Shown here piece after piece: positions 1-8,118 of a DNA stretch of 64,000 nt. The position numbers and the translations under genes are program-made. Source of the stretch: Nitrincola sp048264025 (GTDB lineage: Bacteria; Pseudomonadota; Gammaproteobacteria; Pseudomonadales; Balneatricaceae). The stretch covers positions 1-64,000 of the forward strand of contig NZ_JBLXDN010000001.1 of NCBI RefSeq assembly GCF_048264025.1. Direction: 5' to 3'. Numbering within the stretch: position 1 is the first letter of the stretch; each line of letters begins with the position of its first letter. The notes beneath the pieces were generated by a model. That model was not told where the DNA came from. It made no database searches and saw only the letters and a program-made list of their open reading frames with translations.

Positions 1-161
1 TATAGGTTGCTTGTTTTTGATTAAGCTTTAATGCCTAACCTGAACAAGCGCCCACACGCATTACCTGATTAATTTGTTAAAGAGCGGCTTGAGCTACCCG
101 ATGTGTTGGGCTGTTGTCTCAAGCGAGGTGCGTATTCTACCTAATATCTGACAGGAGTCAA
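1..161 (-). promoter_or_regulatory. rRNA operon promoter and leader (rrn P, boxA)
   Basis: Read on the minus strand, this segment holds a near-consensus sigma-70 promoter (TTGACT at 161-156, 16-bp spacer, TAGAAT at 139-134), an A/T-rich UP-element-like tract upstream (about 195-171), and a C/G-rich stretch just after the -10, as in stringently controlled rRNA promoters. Downstream lies GCTCTTTAACA at 85-75, which is the boxA antitermination motif of enterobacterial rrn leaders, followed by sequence closely similar to the E. coli leader after boxA. The 16S gene itself is not in the window; by analogy with E. coli it should begin shortly to the left of base 1. Identification rests on the leader motif and promoter architecture, not on rRNA sequence. 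Confidence 0.85.
75..85 (-). promoter_or_regulatory. boxA antitermination element of rrn leader
   Basis: The minus strand reads GCTCTTTAACA, identical to the classic rrn boxA core that recruits NusB-NusE. It sits about 50 bases downstream of the -10 of the promoter at 134-161, the expected place for an rRNA leader. Confidence 0.85.
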
Positions 162-265
162 CAGGGAATGATGAGATTTTTTAGTTTTAAATACATCAAC
201 CTAAGGTGATCAAGAGTTGACCAGATATCAACAGCAAAGATGACATCGGCCAATCAGCTATTAAA

Positions 266-1021
266 CTACTCAGCTTCGCCTTCAGTATCCGCTTTTTTAC
301 TGCTAATGAAGCGTGACATGAACAGACCCAGCTCAAACAACAACCACATAGGCACGGCCAATAAGCTCTGGGAAATGACGTCCGGTGGTGTTAACAACAT
401 ACCAAACACAAAGCAGACAACCACAACATAGGCTCGCTTCGCGGCCAGGCTTTTTGCTGTAACGGCACCGGACTTAATTAACAGCAGGGTTGCAACAGGG
501 ATCTCAAAGGTAATTCCGAAGGCAAAGAACAACTTCAGCACAAAATTGAGATAACTACTGATATCGGTCATGACCGCTACATTTTCAGGACCCACACTGG
601 TAAAGAAGCCAAAGATAAGCGGAAAAACAACAAAGTAAGCAAAAGCGATACCGGCATAAAACAGCACAATGCTGGACACCAACAATGGGATGGCAAATTG
701 CTTTTCGTTTGCATACAAACCCGGTGCAATAAATGACCAGATCTGATGCAAAATATACGGCATGGCCAATACTACTGCGGCTACCAGGGTCAACTTAAAC
801 GGAGCGAAGAACGGAGAAGTAACATCCGTCGCGATCATGCTTGTACCTTCCGGCAAAAGCGCCGTCAGTGGCGCTGACATGAACAGGTACAGATCATTGG
901 CAAAATAAAACAAGCCCAGAAAAATCAGGAACACAGCCAGAACAGCTCTCATCAATCGTTGGCGAAGTTCTACCAGATGGGAGATTAACGGCTGCTCTTG
1001 TTCGTTAGAGGTGTCTGTCAT
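266..1021 (-). CDS. tatC: Sec-independent protein translocase TatC
   Basis: TatC is the multi-spanning inner-membrane receptor of the twin-arginine translocase; with TatB it binds RR signal peptides of folded substrates. The 251-residue protein has the usual family length, the conserved N-terminal LVELRQRL helix, six hydrophobic segments, and the C-terminal LTPPDVISQ motif. Its ATG overlaps the TGA of tatB by four bases (ATGA), so the two are translationally coupled. It closes the ubiB-hisI-hisE-tatABC run. Likely substrates in this window are PhoX (38397-40427) and possibly the three FecR proteins. Confidence 0.97.
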   Translation of the reverse strand: MTDTSNEQEQPLISHLVELRQRLMRAVLAVFLIFLGLFYFANDLYLFMSAPLTALLPEGTSMIATDVTSPFFAPFKLTLVAAVVLAMPYILHQIWSFIAPGLYANEKQFAIPLLVSSIVLFYAGIAFAYFVVFPLIFGFFTSVGPENVAVMTDISSYLNFVLKLFFAFGITFEIPVATLLLIKSGAVTAKSLAAKRAYVVVVCFVFGMLLTPPDVISQSLLAVPMWLLFELGLFMSRFISSKKADTEGEAE

Positions 1022-1380
1022 GTGCTGCTTTTATCGCTATCCGTTTTGGGGGACTCAGTTGTGGGCGTGGTGGCCTCAGCGGCCGATGTTTTCTGTGCCT
1101 CATTTACCGCACCCTCAACATCCTTGGCAGCTGCCTTGAATGGCTTGCGCATTTCACTGAGCTCTTTTTCCAGCTCTTCTTTGGTGATAGCTGTGGTGCG
1201 ACGCAATTCTTCCACACGGAGCTCTTCGCTAATTTCGTGCTGAATAGCCGTCACCGAACGCTTGATGCGGCCGATCCACATACCGCAGGTTTTAACTGCA
1301 ATAGGTAGCTTATCCGGCCCCAGCACCAGCAACGCCACTACGCTGACAATAAGTATTTCGGCAAAACCGATATCAAACAT
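1018..1380 (-). CDS. tatB: Sec-independent protein translocase TatB
   Basis: TatB partners TatC in the twin-arginine signal-peptide receptor. The 120-residue protein starts with the typical N-terminal membrane helix (MFDIGFAEILIVSVVALLVL), including the conserved Glu at position 8, then the GP hinge and an amphipathic helix, followed by a long charged, helical tail rich in Glu and Lys and a low-complexity end. It is longer than TatA, which separates the two paralogues. It lies 11 bases after tatA and overlaps tatC by four. Confidence 0.95.
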   Translation of the reverse strand: MFDIGFAEILIVSVVALLVLGPDKLPIAVKTCGMWIGRIKRSVTAIQHEISEELRVEELRRTTAITKEELEKELSEMRKPFKAAAKDVEGAVNEAQKTSAAEATTPTTESPKTDSDKSST

Positions 1381-1391
1381 AGATTCAGGGC

Positions 1392-1670
1392 TTACTTATC
1401 TAAGCCAGTCTGGGAGCTTTCCTTATCCTTCTTGGCATCAGGTACTTCAGGCGTCTCGGTCTGCGAAAACTGCGCATCCTCAGTCAGCTTTTTCTTTTCC
1501 AGCTCTTCCGGAGTGTCTTTGGACTCATCTTCACTCATGGCTTTCTTAAAACCTTTAACAGCACCACCTACATCGCCACCCAAATTACGCAACTTTTTTG
1601 TGCCAAAAATAAGCACCACAATGCCAAGCACAATCACTAACTGCCATATACTGATTCCACCAAAACCCAT
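1392..1670 (-). CDS. tatA: Sec-independent protein translocase TatA
   Basis: TatA oligomerises to form the passage element of the twin-arginine translocase. The 92-residue protein has a short N-terminal membrane helix (about residues 6-22), the FGTKKLR hinge and the amphipathic helix with GGDVGGAVKGFKKA, all diagnostic of TatA rather than TatB; the tail is acidic. It is the first tat gene, 59 bases after hisE, and is followed by tatB at 11 bases. Confidence 0.96.
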   Translation of the reverse strand: MGFGGISIWQLVIVLGIVVLIFGTKKLRNLGGDVGGAVKGFKKAMSEDESKDTPEELEKKKLTEDAQFSQTETPEVPDAKKDKESSQTGLDK

Positions 1671-1729
1671 TGCTCTTCTCCAACTATATTTATCTGACTG
1701 AGTCTGATTGCAGACGCCTAATCTAATCG

Positions 1730-2062
1730 TTAATTGTTTTGCCGTGAAGCTTTTTCTTCAAGGCCCGACATATCAAAACGCCGCGCAAGTTCTTGCAGCA
1801 CAGCTTCGTGCGTTTCTCCGAGGTGCGAGAGCATAACCAAAGAGTGAAACCACAGGTCGGCTGTCTCATAGACAAGATCGGCACAGTCACCGCTGATTTC
1901 TGCATCTTTGGCTGCCAGAATGGTCTCGGTAGCTTCCTCACCGACCTTTTCCAGTATCTTATTCAGCCCTTTGGCATGTAAGCTTGCTACATAGGAGCTG
2001 TCTTCCGAGGCTCCTTTACGTGTCTCAAGTATCGCTGACAGCCTATCCAGCACATCACTCAT
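1730..2062 (-). CDS. hisE: Phosphoribosyl-ATP pyrophosphatase HisE
   Basis: HisE removes pyrophosphate from phosphoribosyl-ATP, step two of histidine biosynthesis, in the cytoplasm. The 110 residues show the MazG-like all-helical fold with the metal-binding GEEATE motif (about residues 41-46) and a downstream acidic pair in the DLVYETADLWFH helix. It follows hisI by four bases, so the two steps that some bacteria carry out with one HisIE fusion are encoded here as separate but coupled genes, as in Pseudomonas. Confidence 0.96.
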   Translation of the reverse strand: MSDVLDRLSAILETRKGASEDSSYVASLHAKGLNKILEKVGEEATETILAAKDAEISGDCADLVYETADLWFHSLVMLSHLGETHEAVLQELARRFDMSGLEEKASRQNN

Positions 2063-2066
2063 TGCA

Positions 2067-2507
2067 TCAACCCTTATCCTGATAAATAGAATCAGGGGAC
2101 TTCAATACCTGATCGGTGATCTGCCACTGCCCCTGATCATCCAGCTTTCTGAAGAAACAACTCTCCCTTCCTGTATGACAAGCTATTCCACCAATCTGCT
2201 CAATTACCAGCAAAACGACATCACCATCACAGTCCAATCGTAATTCATGCAGACGCTGAACATGGCCGGACTCTTCACCTTTGCGCCAGAGTTTTTGACG
2301 TGAACGAGACCAGTAAATCGCCCGCTGCTCCTGCATGCTGAGCAACAATGACTCACGGTTCATCCAGGCAAACATCATAACACGACCTGTCTCCAGATCC
2401 TGAGCAATGGCAGGCACTAGCCCTTTTTCATCCCACTTGACTTCATCAAGCCATGATTCATTAATCTTCACAGCACTTCCATCGTCTAATTCAAAGCCCG
2501 TTAGCAT
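2067..2507 (-). CDS. hisI: Phosphoribosyl-AMP cyclohydrolase HisI
   Basis: HisI opens the purine ring of phosphoribosyl-AMP, step three of histidine synthesis. The conserved core runs from WLDEVKWDEKGLVPAIAQD through the metal-binding RLDCDGD and the Cys-containing CHTGRESCFF motif. The open frame extends upstream to 2588 into ubiB, but the extra residues are unlike the family; the ATG at 2507 gives 146 residues, still slightly longer than the usual 130-140, and leaves a 31-base gap after ubiB. No strong ribosome binding site decides the start. Confidence 0.93.
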   Translation of the reverse strand: MLTGFELDDGSAVKINESWLDEVKWDEKGLVPAIAQDLETGRVMMFAWMNRESLLLSMQEQRAIYWSRSRQKLWRKGEESGHVQRLHELRLDCDGDVVLLVIEQIGGIACHTGRESCFFRKLDDQGQWQITDQVLKSPDSIYQDKG

Positions 2508-2538
2508 AACGTAACCACTGCCACCGAACCAGAGGCAA

Positions 2539-4170
2539 TCAAGCTCGCCACAAACTGATCCAACCAGCACCCGCCAGCAACCAGCCATACCAGGGCAACT
2601 GCGATACAGTTTGCTGCCACTCTGGGCGAAGCAGCAGCATCACTGTAAGTATTGCCGTAGCGCCCACCAACAGATGTCGCCGTGTTCGCTGTTTAGCCTC
2701 AACCTTTAATTTGGCCAAGCGCTGTTGAGATTCACTGTACTGCTCGGTACGTAATGCGCTCTGCTGCAAAGCGTCGAACACCAACTGCGGCATTTGCGGT
2801 AACTTCTCCAACCATTCCGGGCCCTGCTTACGAATATTGGCCATTGCAGCCTTAACACTCATTCGCTCTTTCATCCAGTTTTCCAGGAAAGGCTTGGCTG
2901 TCTTCCACAAATCCAGATCTGGGTATAACTGCCTACCCAGGCCTTCTATATTGAGTAACGTCTTTTGCAACAAAACCAATTGTGGCTGCACTTCCATATT
3001 GAAACGGCGCGCCGTCTGGAACAAACCGAGCAGCACTAATCCGAATGAAATTTCTTTCAACGGTTTTTCAAATATCGGCTCACACACACTACGAATGGCC
3101 GTTTCGAACGCATGCACGTTGGTATCCCTCGGCACCCAACCGGAGTCGATGTGTAACTGCGCTACCTGACGGTAATCACGCTGAAAAAATGCCAGTATAT
3201 TGCGTGCCAAATAGCTTTGGTCTTCTTCACTTAGCGAACCGATAATGCCAAAATCTACGGCAATATATTGTGGGTTATCCGGATTCTCCCGGGACACAAA
3301 GATGTTACCGGGGTGCATATCGGCATGAAAGAAGCTATCTCTGAACACCTGAGTAAAGAAGATTTCTACACCCCGCTCAGCCAGCTTTTCCATATTGGTA
3401 TGCTGCGCATTTAGCTGCTGCATATCGGCTACGGGGATACCATAGATACGCTCCATGACAAGCACATTACGGCGAGTATAGTCCCAGAAAATTTCTGGCA
3501 CATAGAGCATGCTCGAACCTTCAAAATTGCGCCGAAGCTGCGAACCATTCGCCGCTTCCTTACGCAAATCCAATTCATCGAAGATGGTTTGCTCATACTC
3601 TTCCACCACTTCAATGGGGCGCAACCGGCGTCCTTCCGACCATAGATGACAGACCATCCAGGCTAGCGTATACAACAGTGAAATATCCTGTCGGATCACT
3701 TTATCGATACCCGGACGAATCACTTTTACCACAACAGCACGACCATCTTTAAGTGTTGCCCCGTGCACCTGTGCAACTGATGCAGATGCCATGGGATCTG
3801 CATCAAATGTCTGGAATATTTCGGATACCGAGCAACCCAATGAAGTTTCGATAATTGTTCGAGCTCGAGCACTGGGAAAAGGGGGTACATTATCCTGCAA
3901 ACGGGCCAGCTCAACCGCAATATCATCCGGAAGCAGGTCCCGCCGGGTTGAAAGCATCTGACCAAATTTAATAAAGACAGGTCCTAGCGCTTCAAGTGCC
4001 AGGCGCAAACGCACAGCCTCAGGCTGACGGGCAGGGAAAATATAGCGCCAGGGGAGCAGATACAACATCAACTTCACCAACCAAGGTAGTGATGGATGCA
4101 GAAAAAACGTATCCAGGCGGTAGCGGGCAATGACCCAACCTATTTTAATAGAACGAAACACCGGTCGCAC
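2539..4170 (-). CDS. ubiB: Ubiquinone biosynthesis protein UbiB (ABC1/ADCK ATPase)
   Basis: UbiB is a membrane-anchored atypical kinase/ATPase needed for aerobic ubiquinone synthesis. The 543 residues align through most of their length with the E. coli protein as I recall it: KFGQMLSTRRDLLP (the KxGQ motif), the nucleotide-binding VVVKVIRP lysine, ADMHPGNIF and the VDFGIIG metal site, ending with two hydrophobic C-terminal segments (about 500-540). The start is GTG at 4170, with AGGA about ten bases upstream. The usual neighbours ubiE and ubiJ are not here; the gene is joined to hisI instead, as in Pseudomonas. Confidence 0.95.
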   Translation of the reverse strand: MRPVFRSIKIGWVIARYRLDTFFLHPSLPWLVKLMLYLLPWRYIFPARQPEAVRLRLALEALGPVFIKFGQMLSTRRDLLPDDIAVELARLQDNVPPFPSARARTIIETSLGCSVSEIFQTFDADPMASASVAQVHGATLKDGRAVVVKVIRPGIDKVIRQDISLLYTLAWMVCHLWSEGRRLRPIEVVEEYEQTIFDELDLRKEAANGSQLRRNFEGSSMLYVPEIFWDYTRRNVLVMERIYGIPVADMQQLNAQHTNMEKLAERGVEIFFTQVFRDSFFHADMHPGNIFVSRENPDNPQYIAVDFGIIGSLSEEDQSYLARNILAFFQRDYRQVAQLHIDSGWVPRDTNVHAFETAIRSVCEPIFEKPLKEISFGLVLLGLFQTARRFNMEVQPQLVLLQKTLLNIEGLGRQLYPDLDLWKTAKPFLENWMKERMSVKAAMANIRKQGPEWLEKLPQMPQLVFDALQQSALRTEQYSESQQRLAKLKVEAKQRTRRHLLVGATAILTVMLLLRPEWQQTVSQLPWYGWLLAGAGWISLWRA

Positions 4171-4211
4171 TTAGAGGCATCCTGTATCGAATGGAAGTTT
4201 ATTAATGACAT

Positions 4212-5759
4212 TCAACCCAGCAGGGTTTTGTTGCGCCCGGTATCTTTCGCCTGATAGAGCATTTTATCTGCTCTTGAAAACATGGTTTCAGGGGTATCAC
4301 CCGGCTGCACCTCAGTAACACCGAAAGACATAGTGATACGAACAGGCTTGCTCTGGAAATTAAACGGACTGTCTTCAATAACTTTTCTAACCTTTTCTAT
4401 TGCCGTAATGGCTGAAGGCCCATCGGTTGAAGGCATAATGATAACAAATTCCTCGCCCCCAAAACGGGTTACCAGGTCAATATTACGAAGGTTTTGTTGC
4501 AGTATTCTGGCCATCAACCGCAACACCTTATCACCCGCCAGATGACCATACTCATCATTAACCTGTTTGAACAGGTCCAGATCAGCCACACACAGGGTAA
4601 ATACTGTCTGATAACGCTCCCAACGCTCCAACTCATTGAGTATATGGCGGTCATAGGCATAACGGTTTGGTAATCCAGTCAGTGGATCCGTCCGTGCTTT
4701 GAGCTGCTCTTCTTCAATCCGGTGCTTGACCTGATCTGCTTCTTTTTCCATTTGCGACACTTTTTGTAGCAGGTCCTGATAGCGGGCCGTCAACTTGGCT
4801 TCACGCGCTTCTTCAGATTTCTTATGCTCATCCATCGCCCGGACAATACTAACTAACTGCCGACTGACGACAGATTTTAGTTCATTAATATCCGTTGACT
4901 GCTTAACTGTTCGGTTAATCTGGTGCACCTCATGGCGTACAGTTTTATCCAGCAAATTATGGCGCTTGCTAGCCTTAATCTCATCGTCATGGCTTTCATT
5001 GAGAAAAGTTTGTACGTAGGCCAGTTGCTGATTCAGGCTAAGCAGGTAATCTTCAAAATCCTCCCCCATATTCATCCCTGACAAGCGGATCAGCTTGACC
5101 AGATTATCCAGTATATCCGGTAGTTTTTCCGAAGCCGGGTTGGATTCCAACTGACAGATCAGCTCATGTACTTTAGAGGCATGCTCACAGGGCACTCGCA
5201 ACACTTGCACCAGGTCCAGCAAACGACCAGAAATCGCGGTAACAATAAACTCTCGATTATCAGCCAGGTCATTGCTGATCTCTGCTCGATCTTCCGGAGT
5301 GACCGTCAGCAATAGGTGCTTCTGATATTCCAGCAACTTCCGCAATAAGCCCGGTATTTCATATAAATGCTCAGCATTAGATGCAAGCTGATGGTTATAT
5401 TCGGGTAATAGTGTGCTGAACTCCCCAGTAACATCCTGCTTTTCAATAAGGCCAGACCATTGCCGGAGAAGATCAACCATCTGCCTTACACTATTGGAGC
5501 GGGTGCTATCCAGTACTCGAATGCGCTTTTCAATCTCTCGCGCCAGATTTCGTAACGTCCGAACCTCTATTGAATCCAGTTTTGTCAGGAGCAGGCGAAG
5601 CGATTCATCCAGTGCAGCATCCTGCCCCTGCAACCCGAGACTCAATTGAGAAAGAACAGCTTTCAACTGCTCTAGAAGACGTTCTGAATACTGTTCTGAT
5701 TGCTCAAGCTCCTTGGCCAGTATTTTATATTTTTTTCGCCAATCTTCTGAGTCTGCCAT
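4212..5759 (-). CDS. Diguanylate cyclase (GGDEF), DgcP-like
   Basis: The product should make c-di-GMP from GTP. The 515 residues comprise a long, mostly helical N-terminal region (about 1-340) with coiled-coil-like stretches and a C-terminal GGDEF domain with DPLTGLPNR, an FGGEEF active-site loop and an intact inhibitory I-site (RNID five residues before GGEEF). There is no membrane segment. The frame is open to a GTG at 5783, but the ATG at 5759 is preceded by AGGGAG at good spacing. Position next to dsbA matches Pseudomonas DgcP, which is reported to work with the polar protein FimV; equivalence here is inference from context and layout. Confidence 0.88.
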   Translation of the reverse strand: MADSEDWRKKYKILAKELEQSEQYSERLLEQLKAVLSQLSLGLQGQDAALDESLRLLLTKLDSIEVRTLRNLAREIEKRIRVLDSTRSNSVRQMVDLLRQWSGLIEKQDVTGEFSTLLPEYNHQLASNAEHLYEIPGLLRKLLEYQKHLLLTVTPEDRAEISNDLADNREFIVTAISGRLLDLVQVLRVPCEHASKVHELICQLESNPASEKLPDILDNLVKLIRLSGMNMGEDFEDYLLSLNQQLAYVQTFLNESHDDEIKASKRHNLLDKTVRHEVHQINRTVKQSTDINELKSVVSRQLVSIVRAMDEHKKSEEAREAKLTARYQDLLQKVSQMEKEADQVKHRIEEEQLKARTDPLTGLPNRYAYDRHILNELERWERYQTVFTLCVADLDLFKQVNDEYGHLAGDKVLRLMARILQQNLRNIDLVTRFGGEEFVIIMPSTDGPSAITAIEKVRKVIEDSPFNFQSKPVRITMSFGVTEVQPGDTPETMFSRADKMLYQAKDTGRNKTLLG

Positions 5760-5810
5760 TGCAGCCAGCTCCCTCATTACCACATATCGAATTTCCTACT
5801 ACTATAAACC

Positions 5811-5856
5811 AAAAAACCGCCGCAGTGACCCTTTACTTAAGGAATCACCACAACGG
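5811..5856 (-). terminator. Rho-independent terminator after dsbA
   Basis: On the minus strand a 12-base-pair stem (CCGTTGTGGTGA with TCACTGCGGCGG, all pairs allowed as RNA with several G-U) closes a 16-base loop and is followed directly by six T. It lies 26 bases after the dsbA stop, before the diguanylate cyclase start. Confidence 0.75.
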
Positions 5857-5882
5857 CTTCGTGGGTTTACGAGCAGACTCGA

Positions 5883-6527
5883 TTATTCGCTTAATTCTGC
5901 ACGCTCTTTTTCGATCAGGTAGTTAACCACTTTGAGCATTTCACTATTACTACCCGCCATCGATCCAGTAACCTGGTATTTACCGTTCACAACCATCGCA
6001 GGCACCGCCGTTATCTGGTAGGCACGCAACCTTGCCTGGCCCTGTTTCAGACGTGTGTCTACAGCAAACGAGTCATAGAGCTTGTTGAACTCATCTTCCT
6101 CTAGGCCATAATCACTGTAAAAGCCTGCAAAATCATCAACGCCACGAAGACGTGTACTATGTACATGCACCGCATCGAACATCGCCTGATGCGTCTCTTC
6201 CACCTTACCGCTCAATTCAGCAACATAATAAGCTCTGGCAAACGGCTCCCAATTGCGGGAGAACACCACCGGAAGGTGCTTGAAATCTAGGTCTTCAGCG
6301 CTCTGTTGCTGCGCCCAACTGGACAGCATAGGCTCCAGATTGGCACAGTGCGGACATGGGTAACCAAACACAGCCACAACCTCTACCTTTTCCGGATCAC
6401 TGGTAGTGACGGCCGAGGGTAATTCCTGGTAGTGAACTCCCGCCTCATAACCCGGATTGGTTTGCGCAATAGTGCTGGTAAAGGGAATCAGGGTAAACGC
6501 AGTAGCAGCAATTAATTTTTTCAGCAT
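5883..6527 (-). CDS. dsbA: Thiol:disulfide interchange protein DsbA
   Basis: DsbA introduces disulfide bonds into exported proteins in the periplasm. The 214-residue precursor has a signal peptide (MLKKLIAATAFTLIPFTSTIA), the thioredoxin-fold active site CPHC (about residues 58-61), the inserted helical domain, and the cis-Pro loop TAVPAM. Length is normal. It is followed by a terminator and then the diguanylate cyclase gene, as in pseudomonads. Confidence 0.95.
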   Translation of the reverse strand: MLKKLIAATAFTLIPFTSTIAQTNPGYEAGVHYQELPSAVTTSDPEKVEVVAVFGYPCPHCANLEPMLSSWAQQQSAEDLDFKHLPVVFSRNWEPFARAYYVAELSGKVEETHQAMFDAVHVHSTRLRGVDDFAGFYSDYGLEEDEFNKLYDSFAVDTRLKQGQARLRAYQITAVPAMVVNGKYQVTGSMAGSNSEMLKVVNYLIEKERAELSE

Positions 6528-6620
6528 AGTTCTCTCAACTCTGAATCAGCTATAGGACAGTGTTTATGACCTTACCAGAGACGCTTAGTTCTCGACAGAC
6601 CTTCAATTCACGGGGAAGAA

Positions 6621-6647
6621 ATAAAAAGGGCGGCCTTAGCCACCCTT
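6621..6647 (-). terminator. Rho-independent terminator after cytochrome c4 gene
   Basis: The minus strand reads a 9-bp stem AAGGGTGGC / GCCGCCCTT (one G-U pair) with a TAAG loop followed by TTTTTATTT, 29 bases after the cytochrome c4 stop codon. Confidence 0.85.
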
Positions 6648-6676
6648 ACTTACTTCGGCACGAGTGCTCTGACTAA

Positions 6677-7282
6677 TCAGTGCAAGCCTCGAATATACTG
6701 GGCAACGGCACTCATTTCAGCTTCAGACATTTTACCAGCAACATCTCTCATCATACGGCTGGGATCATTTGCACGATCTTCAGCTGCAAACTTCCGCAAC
6801 TGCAATGCAGTGTATTCTGGATGCTGTCCACTCAGCGCCGGGAAACGTGCCGGGTTATTACCCTGACCACTAGGCATATGACAAGCGGCGCAGGCGGCAA
6901 CGCCCTTGTCAGCAATACCGGCCTGATAGATGCTACGGCCTAGTTCCAACTGATCGGCAGCTGTCTGGCCTATAGTTATTGACTGGCTCGAAAAATAAGC
7001 GGCTATATCACGCATGTCACGCTCAGTTAAGTTATCCAGCATACCAGTCATTTCCGGTATAACACGCTCACCACTGAGCTGATCCTGCATCTGCTTCAAC
7101 AGGTAACGGGAATTCTGTCCTGCCAAGCTAGGAAAGGCACCCATAGGGCTGTTACCATCGGCCCCATGGCAGGCGGCACATACCGCAACTTTTTGCGACC
7201 CGGCAGTTGCATCACCACCAGTGGCATGCGCCATTCCGGTGATTCCAACACTTATCAGTAAGCTGATTAGTAATTTGTTCAT
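6677..7282 (-). CDS. Periplasmic cytochrome c4 (di-heme)
   Basis: Cytochrome c4 is a periplasmic electron carrier that can feed terminal oxidases. The 201-residue precursor has a cleavable signal peptide ending in MAHA and two tandem cytochrome c domains, each with a CAACH heme-binding motif (about residues 35-39 and 130-134) and a downstream Met (GMLDN region; SRMMRD) as sixth ligand. Two-heme length and spacing fit c4 rather than c5. It is divergent from engB across a 197-bp intergenic region that must carry both promoters, and is closed by a terminator at 6621-6647. Confidence 0.95.
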   Translation of the reverse strand: MNKLLISLLISVGITGMAHATGGDATAGSQKVAVCAACHGADGNSPMGAFPSLAGQNSRYLLKQMQDQLSGERVIPEMTGMLDNLTERDMRDIAAYFSSQSITIGQTAADQLELGRSIYQAGIADKGVAACAACHMPSGQGNNPARFPALSGQHPEYTALQLRKFAAEDRANDPSRMMRDVAGKMSEAEMSAVAQYIRGLH

Positions 7283-7479
7283 TGACTAGACCCAGACTCT
7301 TGCTAAAAATTTGTTTTAGTCCAGCTGCCGCATTGACCGGTGCTGACACCTCAATTGTTGCTACCCCTGACTAGAGGTTCTCTCAGTTCGCAGGTAAAAT
7401 TGGCTGTATTATAAACTAATATCCTCACAAACTGGAACGCATTTGTTCTGTGTGGCGATCCTATCATAGTGAGATCACG

Positions 7480-8118
7480 ATGTCTGAAGCACAATCCATA
7501 ATCAATTTTCACCAGGCACGATTTTGTGTCAGTGCTGACAAACTGAATCAATGTCCGGATGACAGCCTGGCTGAAGTCGCCTTTGCAGGTCGCTCGAATG
7601 CAGGTAAATCCAGTGCAATCAACACATTAACACAGAATGGAAAATTGGCTAGAACTTCCAAGACACCGGGTCGTACGCAACTAATCAACTTTTTTGATCT
7701 CAATATTCCCGGCATTCGTATCGTCGACCTACCCGGTTATGGTTATGCTAAAGTACCAGTCGCAGTCAAAGTCCATTGGCAAAAACATCTGGATGCTTAT
7801 CTGCAACACCGCGAAGCCCTGAAGGGCTTAGTTCTGGTGATGGATATTCGTCATCCGATGAAAGATTTTGATGAAATGCTGATCAGTTGGTGTGAAAAAA
7901 CCGGCATGCCACTGCATGTATTGCTGACCAAAGCCGATAAGCTCACCCGAGGACCTGCACAGAGCACGCTGCTCAAACTTCAGGCCCAATTGAAAAAACG
8001 CCTGGGTGAAAATGTCACACTGCAAACCTTCTCAGCCCTGAAGAAAGAAGGCGTACCAGAACTGCGTGCCAGATTGACCGAGTTATTGCAGGATCAGGAA
8101 ACTGAGAGCGGCGCTTAA
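7480..8118 (+). CDS. engB: Ribosome biogenesis GTPase EngB (YihA/YsxC)
   Basis: EngB is an essential GTPase that assists 50S subunit assembly. The 212 residues carry GRSNAGKSS (G1), the DLPGYGYA G3 motif, TKAD (G4) and a SALKK G5. The frame opens at a GTG at 7450, but homologues start at MSEAQSIINF, which is the ATG at 7480 preceded by GTGAG. The stop codon overlaps the polA stop tail to tail by four bases. Confidence 0.96.
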   Translation: MSEAQSIINFHQARFCVSADKLNQCPDDSLAEVAFAGRSNAGKSSAINTLTQNGKLARTSKTPGRTQLINFFDLNIPGIRIVDLPGYGYAKVPVAVKVHWQKHLDAYLQHREALKGLVLVMDIRHPMKDFDEMLISWCEKTGMPLHVLLTKADKLTRGPAQSTLLKLQAQLKKRLGENVTLQTFSALKKEGVPELRARLTELLQDQETESGA

